From Nocardiopsis listeri NBRC 13360 (GTDB lineage Bacteria > Actinomycetota > Actinomycetes > Streptosporangiales > Streptosporangiaceae), in the NCBI RefSeq assembly GCF_001570765.1, contig NZ_BCSH01000007.1, positions 62,001 to 126,000 of the forward strand: a DNA stretch of 64,000 nt, in the 5' to 3' direction. The notes under the pieces are model-generated. The model saw only the letters and a list, made by a program, of their open reading frames with translations. It made no database searches and was not told the origin of the DNA. Made by a program: the position numbers and the translations under genes. Below, in pieces: positions 39,860 through 48,399 of the stretch (position 1 is the first letter of the stretch; each line of letters starts with the position of its first letter).

Positions 39860-40828
39860 TCAGGCCGAGGCCATGCCCAGGCGGACCATCAGCTCCGAGC
39901 CGGTGATGATGTCGATGCGCTGGCCCTTGGCGATGTAGGTCTCCGCCTGACGGTGCTTGGAGGTCTTGCCTCCATGGTCGCTGTCGCCGACCACCAGCAC
40001 GTCGGTCTTCTTGGTGACGTTCTTGGCGGGGTGTCCGCCGGCCTCGGCGATGCGCTTCCAAACCTCGGGCTTGTCCATGCCGTTCAGGTCACCGGACACG
40101 CACACCGTACGACCGAACATCGGGCCGGCCGGGTCGGCGTCGGGGGAGGGCTCGGGCAGCGGGGACTGCGCGGCCCGCTGCCAACGACCGAACCTGTCCT
40201 CGGTGGCCGCCGCCCGTACCGTCGCCGGCGCGATGGGTGCGGGCAACATGGTGGCGGCGACCGCCTCGGCCCGGCGCAATGGCATCCGAGAGGCCCGCGC
40301 CAGTTCGGGCAGTGAGGTGGTGCCGTAGTCGCGCATGGCGGCGATCATGATGTGGGCGGCCGCCTCGGCGTCGGCGTCGGCCCGGTGGTGCTGGGTGATC
40401 CGGTGGCCGATGTGCGCGCACACCGTGGGCAGACGGTGGTCCGGCAATTCCCAGGTGCGTCGGGACAGGGCCAGGGTGCAGGCGTAGTCCAGGGCGGGCA
40501 GCTCTTGGCCGGTGTGGGCACAGGCCTGACGCAGCGCACCCATGTCGAAGGCGGCGTTGTGCGCCACCAGTGCCCCGCCCTGGGCGAACTCCAGGATCCG
40601 GTCGCGCACGCCGTGCCAGGTGGGCGCACCGACCACGTCGGCGGCGGTGATGCCGTGCACCGCGGTGTTGTGCCGGGAGAAGAACGAGACCTGCTCCGGT
40701 GGGCGGATCAGGGTGCTGTAGCGGTCCACGACCCGGCCTTGGTCGACGCGCACCAGACCCACCGCGCAGACGCTGCCGCGGTCGGCGTTGGCGGTCTCGA
40801 AGTCGATCGCGGTCCAGGTGTGGGTCAC
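39860..40828 (-). CDS. DEDDh exonuclease with C-terminal BRCT domain
   Basis: A 322-residue protein. Residues 1-165 form a DnaQ-like 3'-5' exonuclease: Asp9 and Glu11 in AIDFETAN, an Asp in AHNAAFDMG, and the HxxxxD pair in HHRADADAEAA. Residues about 235-318 form a BRCT domain (FGRTVCVSGDLNGMDKPEVWKRI, then VLVVGD). This pairing is common in actinobacteria and thought to process DNA ends in repair. The GTG at 40828 follows AAGGAGG at seven bases. It is followed by the unrelated pectate lyase remnant and preceded by the kinase gene, both without shared reading frames. Confidence 0.88.
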   Translation of the reverse strand: MTHTWTAIDFETANADRGSVCAVGLVRVDQGRVVDRYSTLIRPPEQVSFFSRHNTAVHGITAADVVGAPTWHGVRDRILEFAQGGALVAHNAAFDMGALRQACAHTGQELPALDYACTLALSRRTWELPDHRLPTVCAHIGHRITQHHRADADAEAAAHIMIAAMRDYGTTSLPELARASRMPLRRAEAVAATMLPAPIAPATVRAAATEDRFGRWQRAAQSPLPEPSPDADPAGPMFGRTVCVSGDLNGMDKPEVWKRIAEAGGHPAKNVTKKTDVLVVGDSDHGGKTSKHRQAETYIAKGQRIDIITGSELMVRLGMASA

Positions 40829-40895
40829 CCTGGTCCCTCCTTCTGCGCTCAGGGACGAACGCATCGAGGGTACCGCCGCGTGCCCACCGCCGTGG

Positions 40896-42626
40896 TCACG
40901 ACGGGTCGAAGGAGGTGATGGCGTTCTCGCGCAGGTCGCCCTGCCGGGTCCAGCGGCTCTCCTCGGCGGCGAACAGCACCGTGTAGTAGTCACCGTTGGT
41001 CACCGTGATGTTGCGGGCCAGCAGGTGCCGGGGCACTCCGTTCTGAGACCAGGTGAACTCCCAGTCGGCGGCCGAGTGGAAGTCGGTGGCCTCGGTGACG
41101 TCCTCCACCCGGACCCGCTCGTAACCGGGGAAGCGTTCGGCGCCGCCGGAGACCTGCTCCTGGTCCAGTACGTGTTGGTGCTGGTCGTCGGTGGGATGGG
41201 GGGTGCGGTCCACCTGCAGGTAGGAGTTGTCGGTGTGGGAGTCGTAGAAGACGCTGTCGCCCTCGGTCCGGCGGACCCATCCGTCGGGAACGAGCATCGA
41301 GAAGCCCTCGGGGTCCTGGGTCCAGGTCATGCCCGTGGCGGTGGGGTCGCCTTCTGCGTCGGTCTCCACCACGGGGGTGGAGGGCGAGGCCTGGGGTTCC
41401 TCGGCCTCGGTGGGTTCCTCGTCGGACTCCTCCTCGGAGGCGCCGGTGCCGGCCGACACCACACCCTCCTCAGCGCTCCAGGGGTTGAACACGATCAGGG
41501 AGGCGGCCACCACCAGGGAGGCCAGCCCCAGGGTGAGCACGACCACCGGCCAGGACAGGCGACGTGGGCTCTGTGGGGTCACGGGCATGGTGCCCGCGCC
41601 GTTCATCTGGGTGGTGGGGATCGAAAGGTGCGGGGCCACCTGTTGGTGCCCCATCTGCTGCGGTGGCGGCCCATAGGGGTGTGGTGGTCTGGTGCCCGTG
41701 GGCGGGGTGCCCGGGGCGATCATGGTGGTGGGGGGTGTGTCCGCGCCGAGCGCGGCCGTGCCGGTACGGGGGCCGGTGGCGGGTCGTGGTCCGTTGTCGC
41801 CACCGTGTGCGTCCCCGCGTGCCGCGGCCTCCAGTAGGGTCCGGCAGCCGGCCTCGTCCAGGCGTCGGGCGGGGTCCTTGACCAGCATTCCCTGGATCGC
41901 CCCTCCCAGTGGGCCGGGCAGGACGTCGGGAGGTTCGGCGTTGAGCACCGCGTGCAGGGTGGCCGGGATGCCCTCGCGTTGGAAGGGGGAGAGGCCGGTG
42001 GCGGCCTGGTAGAGGGTGGCGCCCAACGACCACAGGTCACCGGCGGGGCTGGCCGGGGACGAGGCCAGGCGTTCGGGGGCCAGGTAGGCCGGTGAGCCCA
42101 TCACCCCGGCGGTCTGGGTGACCGCGGCGGTATCGGCGATGGTGGCGATGCCGAAGTCGGTCAGGACCACCCGGCCCGAGTCGGCGACCATGACGTTCTC
42201 GGGTTTGACGTCGCGGTGGGTGATGCCCTGGGCGTGGGCCGTGCCCAACGCGTCGAGCAGGGACAATCCCCAGGCGGCGGCGCGCTCGGGCTCCAGCGGG
42301 CCCTGATCGCGCACGATCCGGTGCAGGGATTCCCCTTCCAGGAACTCCATGACGATCCAGGGGCGGCCGTCGTCCTCGATGATGTCGTGGACGGTCACGA
42401 TGTTGGGGTGCCGGCCCATGGCGGTGGCCTGGGCCTCACGGCGGGCCCTGGCGGCCATGCGGGTGCGGTCGTCCTCGTCCAGCCCGGGGCCCAGGAGGAT
42501 CTCCTTGACCGCCACGGTGCGGTTGAGCCGTGTGTCGTGAGCCTTCCACACCCGCCCCATGCCGCCCCGGCCGACCTCTGCACGCAATTCGTAGCGTTCG
42601 TGCAGTGTGCGTTGGGAATCGGCCAC
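40896..42626 (-). CDS. membrane-bound Ser/Thr protein kinase (Hanks type)
   Basis: A 576-residue receptor-like kinase. The kinase domain spans about 10-270: GRGGMGRVW, Lys41 (VAVKEI), HRDVKPEN (137-144) with Asp139, DFG (157-159) and GSPAYLAPE. A Pro/Gly/Thr-rich juxtamembrane region follows, one membrane helix lies near 365-390, then an acidic linker (EEESDEEPTEAEE) and an extracellular domain beginning GMTWTQDPEGFSMLVPDGW, which is not PASTA and resembles the DcrB/PsbP-like sensor fold. The ligand is unknown. It is monocistronic. Confidence 0.92.
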   Translation of the reverse strand: MADSQRTLHERYELRAEVGRGGMGRVWKAHDTRLNRTVAVKEILLGPGLDEDDRTRMAARARREAQATAMGRHPNIVTVHDIIEDDGRPWIVMEFLEGESLHRIVRDQGPLEPERAAAWGLSLLDALGTAHAQGITHRDVKPENVMVADSGRVVLTDFGIATIADTAAVTQTAGVMGSPAYLAPERLASSPASPAGDLWSLGATLYQAATGLSPFQREGIPATLHAVLNAEPPDVLPGPLGGAIQGMLVKDPARRLDEAGCRTLLEAAARGDAHGGDNGPRPATGPRTGTAALGADTPPTTMIAPGTPPTGTRPPHPYGPPPQQMGHQQVAPHLSIPTTQMNGAGTMPVTPQSPRRLSWPVVVLTLGLASLVVAASLIVFNPWSAEEGVVSAGTGASEEESDEEPTEAEEPQASPSTPVVETDAEGDPTATGMTWTQDPEGFSMLVPDGWVRRTEGDSVFYDSHTDNSYLQVDRTPHPTDDQHQHVLDQEQVSGGAERFPGYERVRVEDVTEATDFHSAADWEFTWSQNGVPRHLLARNITVTNGDYYTVLFAAEESRWTRQGDLRENAITSFDPS

Positions 42627-42784
42627 CGGATTACTCCTGACGGGGGTTGTGGGGCGTGGGGCCCAAGGGGAAGGGAAGGGGGCGCGCGGGGGCGCGGCGC
42701 GGTGGGGAAGTCCAGTTTACGGATTACCGGCCCTGCCTTGCCCAACGATCCCATGAGCCTCCGACCCGCCGTGCGTTCCAGGCC

Positions 42785-43672
42785 TCACGAACCGGGTTCG
42801 GTTTCGGTGAGGAAGTCGCGCACCAGGCGCCCGACCCGTTCGGGGGACTGGCGGTTGGCCCAGTGCCCCTGACCGGCGAGCAGTTCGACGCGGGCTCCGG
42901 GGACCGCGCGGGCGGCGGCGATGGTGGTGGCGGGCTTGACGCCGATGTCCTTCTCACCGGCGATGAACAGGGCGGGACAGCAGATCTCGCCCAGGCGTGG
43001 CCGCAGGTCCACGTTCATGCGCCAGGGGCCGATGGAGGTGTTCTGCCAGTCCGAGGAACCGGCCCCGTTGGCCTCGATCTCGGCCATGACCTCGTCGATG
43101 ACCTGTTCCTGGTCGGGTGCGGGGCCGGCGAACAGCGTCTTGCGGACGAAGAGCCCCACCTTGTGCCGGTCACCGACCATCAAGCCGGGCAGCGTGGTGT
43201 TGAGCAGGCGGCTCTTGGCGGTGAGCCACAGGAGTTGGTGGTATCCGGGGGCGAAGGAGAGCACACCGCCCGGGTTGATGGCCACGATGCGTTCCACCCG
43301 CTCGGGGTGTTCGATGGCGGTGTCCAGGGTCATCGCCCCACCCTGGGACATGCCCACCACCCCGGCCCGATCCACGTCGTAGTGGTCCAGGACCGCCGTG
43401 ACGCAGCGACGCAGGGCGGCGTGGTGGGCGATCCCCTTCCAGTCACGACTGTGTCCCTGCTTGGGCCAGTCGGGGGCGATGACCCGGTGGTCGCGGGCCA
43501 GGTCGGGGATGAGGTGGCGCCAGCTCAGGGTGGCACTGTCGGCCCCGCCCCCGCTCAGCAACAGCACCGGTGGGGCGTGCGCGGGGCCCCGGGTGATGAC
43601 GCTCAGGCGCCCCTCGGGCATGTCGACGTGGTCGCGGTGGAAGTCATGGGTCTTCGGGCCGCTCTCGCTCAC
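42785..43672 (-). CDS. alpha/beta hydrolase
   Basis: A 295-residue alpha/beta hydrolase with Ser109 in GMSQGG, an Asp in AGEKDIG and a His in GQGHWANR. It resembles the acyl-transfer and C-C hydrolase-like branch; the substrate is unknown. The GTG start overlaps the stop of the GbsR/MarR gene by 4 bp (GTGA), so the two genes form an operon and the hydrolase is under the 30-bp palindrome upstream of the regulator. Confidence 0.85.
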   Translation of the reverse strand: MSESGPKTHDFHRDHVDMPEGRLSVITRGPAHAPPVLLLSGGGADSATLSWRHLIPDLARDHRVIAPDWPKQGHSRDWKGIAHHAALRRCVTAVLDHYDVDRAGVVGMSQGGAMTLDTAIEHPERVERIVAINPGGVLSFAPGYHQLLWLTAKSRLLNTTLPGLMVGDRHKVGLFVRKTLFAGPAPDQEQVIDEVMAEIEANGAGSSDWQNTSIGPWRMNVDLRPRLGEICCPALFIAGEKDIGVKPATTIAAARAVPGARVELLAGQGHWANRQSPERVGRLVRDFLTETEPGS

Positions 43673-44145
43673 GAGGTGTCCTTTCGCTGTCGGTCCCGCC
43701 AACGGTCGAGCAGGGCGGGTAGTTCGGTCTCCAGGAACCCGTAGAGCTCGTGCACGTTCTCCAGACGCTCGCGTCGCTGCGGTGGGGCGTCCTCCAGTGC
43801 GGCCAGTCCGCGTTCGGTGACGCGACGAAAGTCCGTGGTCTGCGCGTAGCGGCGTTGGAGCATGCGGCTCCAGCCGTCGGCGGCGATACGGAAGTACTCC
43901 TGGCGGTGGCCGCGTTTGCGCACCCCCTCCACGAGCCCGCTGGGGGTGAGCATCCTGGTGGCGCTGCCGATGGAGCTACGGCTGACCTGGAGCACCTCGG
44001 CCAGACGGGCCGCGCTCTGTTCGGGCGGGTCACAGACCAGCAACCAGCCGATGACGCGTCCGGCGATCAGCGGCATGCCTTCGCGTTCGAAGAAGACCGC
44101 GAGGTCGTCGACGAAGGCGAGTTCGGCTTCGGTGGGTTCACTCAT
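43669..44145 (-). CDS. GbsR/MarR-type transcriptional regulator
   Basis: A 158-residue regulator: a winged HTH (SAARLAEVLQVSRSSIGSATRML, about 44-66) with the N-terminal FVDDLAVFFEREGMPLIAGRVIGWLL and a long C-terminal dimer helix, as in the GbsR/MarR group. It starts the two-gene operon with the hydrolase. A perfect 30-bp palindrome lies 12 bp upstream of its ATG, over the -10, so autorepression is likely. GGTGAAGG precedes the start. Confidence 0.85.
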   Translation of the reverse strand: MSEPTEAELAFVDDLAVFFEREGMPLIAGRVIGWLLVCDPPEQSAARLAEVLQVSRSSIGSATRMLTPSGLVEGVRKRGHRQEYFRIAADGWSRMLQRRYAQTTDFRRVTERGLAALEDAPPQRRERLENVHELYGFLETELPALLDRWRDRQRKDTS

Positions 44146-44157
44146 GCCTTCACCGTA

Positions 44158-44187
44158 CAGTCATTGCAGTAATTACTGCAATGACTG
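44158..44187. promoter_or_regulatory. perfect 30-bp palindromic operator of the GbsR/MarR gene
   Basis: CAGTCATTGCAGTAA (44158-44172) is followed at once by its exact reverse complement (44173-44187). On the minus strand TTGCAG (about 44202-44197) and TAATTA inside the palindrome, 18 bp apart, form a promoter, so binding would cover the -10. Confidence 0.8.
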
Positions 44188-44283
44188 CACTCCCTGCAAC
44201 TCATCCGAGGGGCGCGAAACGGCCGTATCCCACACCGAGAAGTCGACAGTGGCATGTGTGGGTTCGTCTCGACTGTGGTAAAA

Positions 44284-44299
44284 GTTAGGCGTGCCAAAC
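44284..44299. promoter_or_regulatory. dyad over the start codon of the Mn transporter operon, candidate MntR box
   Basis: GTTAGGC-GT-GCCAAAC is a 16-bp dyad with one mismatch, spanning the GTG start at 44291. TTAGGC/GCCTAA-like dyads are the style of DtxR-family operators, and an MntR-like regulator is at 13306. Confidence 0.5.
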
Positions 44300-45229
44300 A
44301 TTAGAGATGGGTTGTCTTCAAAGACCTGGTTGGTCACGGTTTGCGCCCTGGTCCCCGCTCTCAGCCTGACCGCCTGTACCTCCTCCACCGGACAGGCCTC
44401 CGACGACGACGGCCGCCCCCTGGTCCTGACCACCTTCACCGTTCTGGCCGACATGACCGAGAACATCGCCGCCGACCGTGTACGCGTGGCCTCCCTGACC
44501 CGCCCCGGCGCCGAGATCCACGGCTACGAACCCACCCCCGACGACCTCGTCCGCGGCCAGGACGCCGACCTCATCCTGGAGAACGGCCTGGGACTGGAAG
44601 CCTGGTTCGCCCGGTTCACCGAACGCGTCGAAGCCCCCACCGCCCTACTCACCCAAGACGTCGAGACCATCCCCATCTCCTCCGGCGACCACCAGGGCCA
44701 ACCCAACCCCCACGCCTGGATGTCACCCACCAACGCCCTGACCTACGTCGACAACATCCAGACCGCACTGACCGAACTCGACCCCGAGGGCGCCGACGAC
44801 TACGCCCGAGCCGCCCAGGACTACAAGGACGAGATCGGCGAGGTCTCCACCTACCTGGACACCGAACTGGCCGAGGTCCCCGACAACGCCCGCGCCCTGG
44901 TCACCTGCGAGGGCGCCTTCTCCTACCTGGCCCGCGACGCCGACCTGACCGAGCGATACCTGTGGCCGGTCAACGCCGAACGCGAAGGCACCCCCCAACA
45001 GATCGCCGCCGTGGCCGACTTCGTCCAAGACAACGACGTTCCCACCGTCTTCTGCGAGAGCACCGTCAACGACGGCGCCCAACAGTCGGTGATCCGCGAG
45101 ACCGGAGCACGGATGGGACAGACCCTCTACGTCGACTCACTCTCGGAGGCCGACGGCCCCGTCCCCACCTACCTGGACCTGCTGCGCCACGACGCCGAGG
45201 CCATCGTCGAGGGACTGACCACCACATGA
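44291..45229 (+). CDS. manganese-type ABC transporter substrate-binding lipoprotein
   Basis: A 312-residue cluster A-I metal-binding protein with lipobox LTAC (Cys29). The predicted ligands are His77 (EIHGYEP), His141 (PHAWMSP), Glu207 (CEGAFSYL) and Asp282 (VDSLSE). The Glu at the third position and WPVNAEREGTPQQI match the PsaA/MntA manganese group; zinc proteins of the ZnuA type have His there. No His-rich loop is present, again against zinc. It heads a three-gene operon with ATPase and permease. The GTG start lies within a dyad that could bind an MntR-like repressor. Confidence 0.88.
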   Translation: MPNIRDGLSSKTWLVTVCALVPALSLTACTSSTGQASDDDGRPLVLTTFTVLADMTENIAADRVRVASLTRPGAEIHGYEPTPDDLVRGQDADLILENGLGLEAWFARFTERVEAPTALLTQDVETIPISSGDHQGQPNPHAWMSPTNALTYVDNIQTALTELDPEGADDYARAAQDYKDEIGEVSTYLDTELAEVPDNARALVTCEGAFSYLARDADLTERYLWPVNAEREGTPQQIAAVADFVQDNDVPTVFCESTVNDGAQQSVIRETGARMGQTLYVDSLSEADGPVPTYLDLLRHDAEAIVEGLTTT

Positions 45230-45261
45230 GCCGCCCACCCGCACAAGGCAAGGAGGAGACC

Positions 45262-46005
45262 GTGAGCGCCGCCATCGAAGTCCAAGGCGCCACCGTCCGC
45301 TACGGCGAGGTCCTGGCCCTGGACGACGTGAGCGTGTCCGTGCGACCAGGGCGGGTCTGCGGCCTGCTCGGCATGAACGGATCGGGAAAATCCACCCTGT
45401 TCAAGACCGTGCTCGGCCTGGCCACACCCGACCGCGGCCGCGTGCGCGTCCTCGGCATGAAGAGCGCCGCCGCCCGCCGCAAAGGACTGCTCGGCTACGT
45501 CCCCCAATCCGAACAGGTCGACTGGGCCTTCCCCGTCCGCGTCCGCGACGTGGTCATGATGGGCCGCTACGGCCACATGGGACACCGACGCCGACCGCGC
45601 CCCGACGACCGTGAGGCCGTCGAGCACGCCCTGGCCCGCACCGACCTGACCGATCTGGCCGACCGCCAGATCGGCGCGCTCTCCGGCGGCCAACGCAAAC
45701 GCGCCTTCGTCGCCCGCGCCATCGCCCAAGGCGCCGACGTGCTGCTGTTGGACGAGCCCTTCGCCGGAGTGGACAAACGCTCCGAGGCCACCATCACCGA
45801 CCTGCTCCTCCAACTGCGCCGAGCCGGGCACACCCTGCTGGTGTCCACCCACGACCTGTCCCAGGTGCCCGCGCTGTGCGACGAGGCACTCCTGTTACAG
45901 GGCCGGGTCATCGCCCACGGCCCACCCGAACAGGTACTCGAACCGGACGTGCTGCTGGAAGCGTTCGGCGTCCCGACCTCGAAAGGGGCCACATGGACAC
46001 GGTGA
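45262..46005 (+). CDS. metal ABC transporter ATP-binding protein
   Basis: A 247-residue ATPase: Walker A GMNGSGKST, signature LSGGQRKRAFVARA, Walker B VLLLDEPF, and the switch His in STHDLSQV. YGEVLALDDVSVSV and PQSEQVDWAFPVRVRDVV are typical of the MntB/ZnuC/SitB group. I prefer the GTG at 45262 because AAGGAGGAG stands right before it; an in-frame ATG at 45226 overlaps the previous stop (ATGA) and would add 12 residues. It overlaps the permease start by 13 bp. Confidence 0.9.
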   Translation: MSAAIEVQGATVRYGEVLALDDVSVSVRPGRVCGLLGMNGSGKSTLFKTVLGLATPDRGRVRVLGMKSAAARRKGLLGYVPQSEQVDWAFPVRVRDVVMMGRYGHMGHRRRPRPDDREAVEHALARTDLTDLADRQIGALSGGQRKRAFVARAIAQGADVLLLDEPFAGVDKRSEATITDLLLQLRRAGHTLLVSTHDLSQVPALCDEALLLQGRVIAHGPPEQVLEPDVLLEAFGVPTSKGATWTR

Positions 46006-46868
46006 CCGCGCTCGTGGAATGGTTCACGGTGCCGATGCAGTTCGAGTTCGTCCAACGCGCCCTGCTGGTCAGCGTGGTCGCCGGGCTGGTGTGCGCCGTC
46101 CTCTCGTGCTGGATGACCCTGGTGGGCTGGTCCCTGATGGGCGACGCGGTCTCCCACGCCGTCCTGCCCGGGGTGGTGCTCTCCTACATGTTGGGGCTGC
46201 CCTTCGCCCTGGGGGCCCTGGTCTTCGGCGCGGGTTCGGTGGCGTTGATCGGGGTGGTCAACCGCACCTCCCGGGTCAAGGAGGACGCCGTCATCGGGGT
46301 GGTCTTCACCGCCCTGTTCGCCCTGGGACTGGTCCTGGTCTCCCGGGTGCCCAGTCAGACCGATCTGAGCCACATCCTCTTCGGTAACGTCCTGGGGGTC
46401 TCCGACACCGACATCCTCCAGGTGCTGGTCCTGGCCGCGGTGGTACTGGCGGTGGTCTGGTACAAGCACCGCGACCTGACCATGTACGCCTTCGATCCGG
46501 TCCACGCCCACGCCATCGGCGTCAACCCGCGCCTGCTGGAGACCCTGCTGCTGGGCCTGTTGGCGGTGACCGTGGTGGTGGCGCTACAGGCGGTGGGCAT
46601 CGTTTTGGTCGTGGCCATGGTGATCATCCCCGGCGCCACCGCCTACCTGCTCACCGACCGCTTCGAGCGGATGCTGCTCATCGCCATGGCGGTCTCGGTC
46701 ACGGCCTCGGTGAGCGGGGTCTTCACCAGCTTCCACCTGAACGTGTCCACCGGCGGGTGCATCGTGCTCGCCCAGGCCGCCCTGTTCACCGTGGCCTACC
46801 TGTTCTCACCCCGCCAAGGGGTGCTCTGGCGCGGTCGCACCGCCCGTGCCCTGCGCAACCGGGCTTGA
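45993..46868 (+). CDS. metal ABC transporter permease (ABC-3 family)
   Basis: A 291-residue ABC-3 permease with about eight hydrophobic segments. The conserved SLMGDAVSHAVLPGVVLSYM, GVVFTALFALGLVL and AVGIVLVVAMVIIPGATAYLL identify MntC/ZnuB/SitC-type proteins that form a homodimeric channel for Mn, Fe or Zn. GAAAGGGG precedes the ATG. It completes the operon. Some Mn systems have two permease genes; only one is here. Confidence 0.9.
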   Translation: MDTVTALVEWFTVPMQFEFVQRALLVSVVAGLVCAVLSCWMTLVGWSLMGDAVSHAVLPGVVLSYMLGLPFALGALVFGAGSVALIGVVNRTSRVKEDAVIGVVFTALFALGLVLVSRVPSQTDLSHILFGNVLGVSDTDILQVLVLAAVVLAVVWYKHRDLTMYAFDPVHAHAIGVNPRLLETLLLGLLAVTVVVALQAVGIVLVVAMVIIPGATAYLLTDRFERMLLIAMAVSVTASVSGVFTSFHLNVSTGGCIVLAQAALFTVAYLFSPRQGVLWRGRTARALRNRA

Positions 46869-46889
46869 ACAATCCATTTTGAACATTCT

Positions 46890-46912
46890 GTTGACAACAC
46901 TCTCTTGTCAAC
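46890..46912. promoter_or_regulatory. inverted repeat before the small DNA-binding protein gene
   Basis: GTTGACA (46890-46896) and TGTCAAC (46906-46912) are exact reverse complements with a 9-bp spacer; two TTGAACA direct repeats (46865 and 46879 region) stand just upstream. TTGACA could also be a -35. The location suggests autoregulation. Confidence 0.5.
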
Positions 46913-46925
46913 GCATGGTTGGACC

Positions 46926-47345
46926 ATGAGCACCGAACAGCACCCCTTCAGCCGACCCGACCCCGAACGGGCCCGCCGCGCCCGCGCCCCCGAGGCCCTC
47001 TTCCGCATCACCGAACGCCACGCCACCGGAACGGCGCGCGACCTGTGGCAGGAGCGCCGCCTGCCCATGTTCGCCCACGAGGCCATCCAACGCGTGTGCG
47101 ACCTGGCAGCCGGCAGCGCCGTACCCGACGAAGGCGCCCCGACCGTGGACGAGGCCGACCTGGCCGCCGCCCTGACCCTGGTGCCCCTGGCCCGCGCCGA
47201 GTTCGACCAGATGGAGGTCGGCCTGCTCACCATGGCCAAGGGGCGCGGAATGACCTGGCAGGAACTGGCCTACGGGCTGGGTCTGGGTACCGCCCAGGCC
47301 GCCCGCCAACGCCACGAACGCCTACAGTCCCGCACCGAGCACTGA
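46926..47345 (+). CDS. putative DNA-binding protein
   Basis: A 139-residue protein similar to actinobacterial proteins annotated only as DNA-binding. The C-terminal GRGMTWQELAYGLGLGTAQAARQRHERL is a helix-turn-helix-like segment; the middle (EADLAAALTLVPLARAEFDQMEVGLLTMA) is helical. The ATG at 46926 is taken because conservation starts near it. It lies after the Mn transporter operon but has its own AT-rich promoter region with an inverted repeat, a possible autoregulatory site. Confidence 0.65.
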   Translation: MSTEQHPFSRPDPERARRARAPEALFRITERHATGTARDLWQERRLPMFAHEAIQRVCDLAAGSAVPDEGAPTVDEADLAAALTLVPLARAEFDQMEVGLLTMAKGRGMTWQELAYGLGLGTAQAARQRHERLQSRTEH

Positions 47346-47369
47346 ACCCACCCGGGTCTGACCACGAAC

Positions 47370-47395
47370 GGGCGGGCCCCGAAGGGTGCCCGCCC
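47370..47395. terminator. bidirectional hairpin between convergent genes
   Basis: GGGCGGGC (47370-47377) and GCCCGCCC (47388-47395) form an 8-bp stem, extended inside by CCC/GGG. Confidence 0.65.
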
Positions 47396-47412
47396 CCACA
47401 CGCGAGTAGCCC

Positions 47413-48222
47413 TCAGACCAGCATGGCCAACTGGCGGGCCTGGGCGACCAGGGTGCCCTGACCGTCCCAGATCTCCATGTCCTCCTCGTGCAGACCATGG
47501 GACAGGTGCCTGGTGAACACCCGACAAGCCAACCAACCGGGGGCCGGCCGGGCGCGCACGTGGGTGCTCAACTCCACGGTGATCGTGCCGAACTCACCGA
47601 TCTCCAGCACCGCCGGGACCGCGAAGTCCACCATGGCGGGCAGGGAGTGGGTGTCGGCGTCGCGACCGTCGGCGAAGCGCATCCAGAACTCGACCTCGGG
47701 ACGGCCGTCCTTGCGCCCGTCCAACCAGGCGGGACGCCGCGGGTAGCGGTACTCGACGCGCCTGGCGATGGTGATGCCCTCCACCTCGCCGGAGAACTCG
47801 CTCGGCACCCGACACTCCTCGGGGGCCGGCAGCTCCGGGGGACCTTGAAGGTGCATCTCGCGTCCCTCCACGCTCAAATCGCCGTAGGTGGCGGTGGCGC
47901 GCAGGATCTCCTTGCCGCCCTGCTCGACCACGACGGCGCCGGTGGCCGTGCGGCGCCCCTCACGGATGGTCTCGGTTCGCAGGTTCGCCGGGCCGGGGAC
48001 GGCGGGGCGCAGGTAGAAGGCGGAGACCGCCAGGGGGTCGGGCTGGGCGAGGGTCTGGCCCAGGGCGTTGAGGGCGGTGCCCAACACGTAGCCACCGTTG
48101 GGGTGGGAGGTGAAGGTGGTCCACCCGTCGGTGAGGGTGGCGGTGAACCCGCCATCGGCGCTCTTGTGGACACGGGTGTCCCGGTCGAACTCGTACTCTT
48201 CGGCGGGGCGATCTTGGCTCAT
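47413..48222 (-). CDS. acyl-CoA thioesterase-like double-hotdog protein
   Basis: A 269-residue TesB-like thioesterase-family protein: first hotdog with GWTTFTSHPNGGYVLGTALNAL, DPLAVSAFYLRPAVPG and EILRATATYGDL; second hotdog with EFWMRFADGRD, ISxx-like LPAMVDFAVPAVLEIG and a terminal EDMEIWDGQGTLVAQARQLAML. Such proteins hydrolyse medium or long acyl-CoA, but the family is broad. Monocistronic. Confidence 0.82.
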   Translation of the reverse strand: MSQDRPAEEYEFDRDTRVHKSADGGFTATLTDGWTTFTSHPNGGYVLGTALNALGQTLAQPDPLAVSAFYLRPAVPGPANLRTETIREGRRTATGAVVVEQGGKEILRATATYGDLSVEGREMHLQGPPELPAPEECRVPSEFSGEVEGITIARRVEYRYPRRPAWLDGRKDGRPEVEFWMRFADGRDADTHSLPAMVDFAVPAVLEIGEFGTITVELSTHVRARPAPGWLACRVFTRHLSHGLHEEDMEIWDGQGTLVAQARQLAMLV

Positions 48223-48399
48223 GCACCAATGTTACCGGCGAGTAGCTTTGTCGGCCACAACAACCAGAATCCTATTCGGTCATCCGGTGACCACTCCATG
48301 CCCGCGGCGCCGCCTCCTCTGTCGTCCTCACCACGATGGGTGCACGAGGAACACATACAGGGTTTTTCCGCCGAGCCGGCCCATGACAGGCTCGACCCC

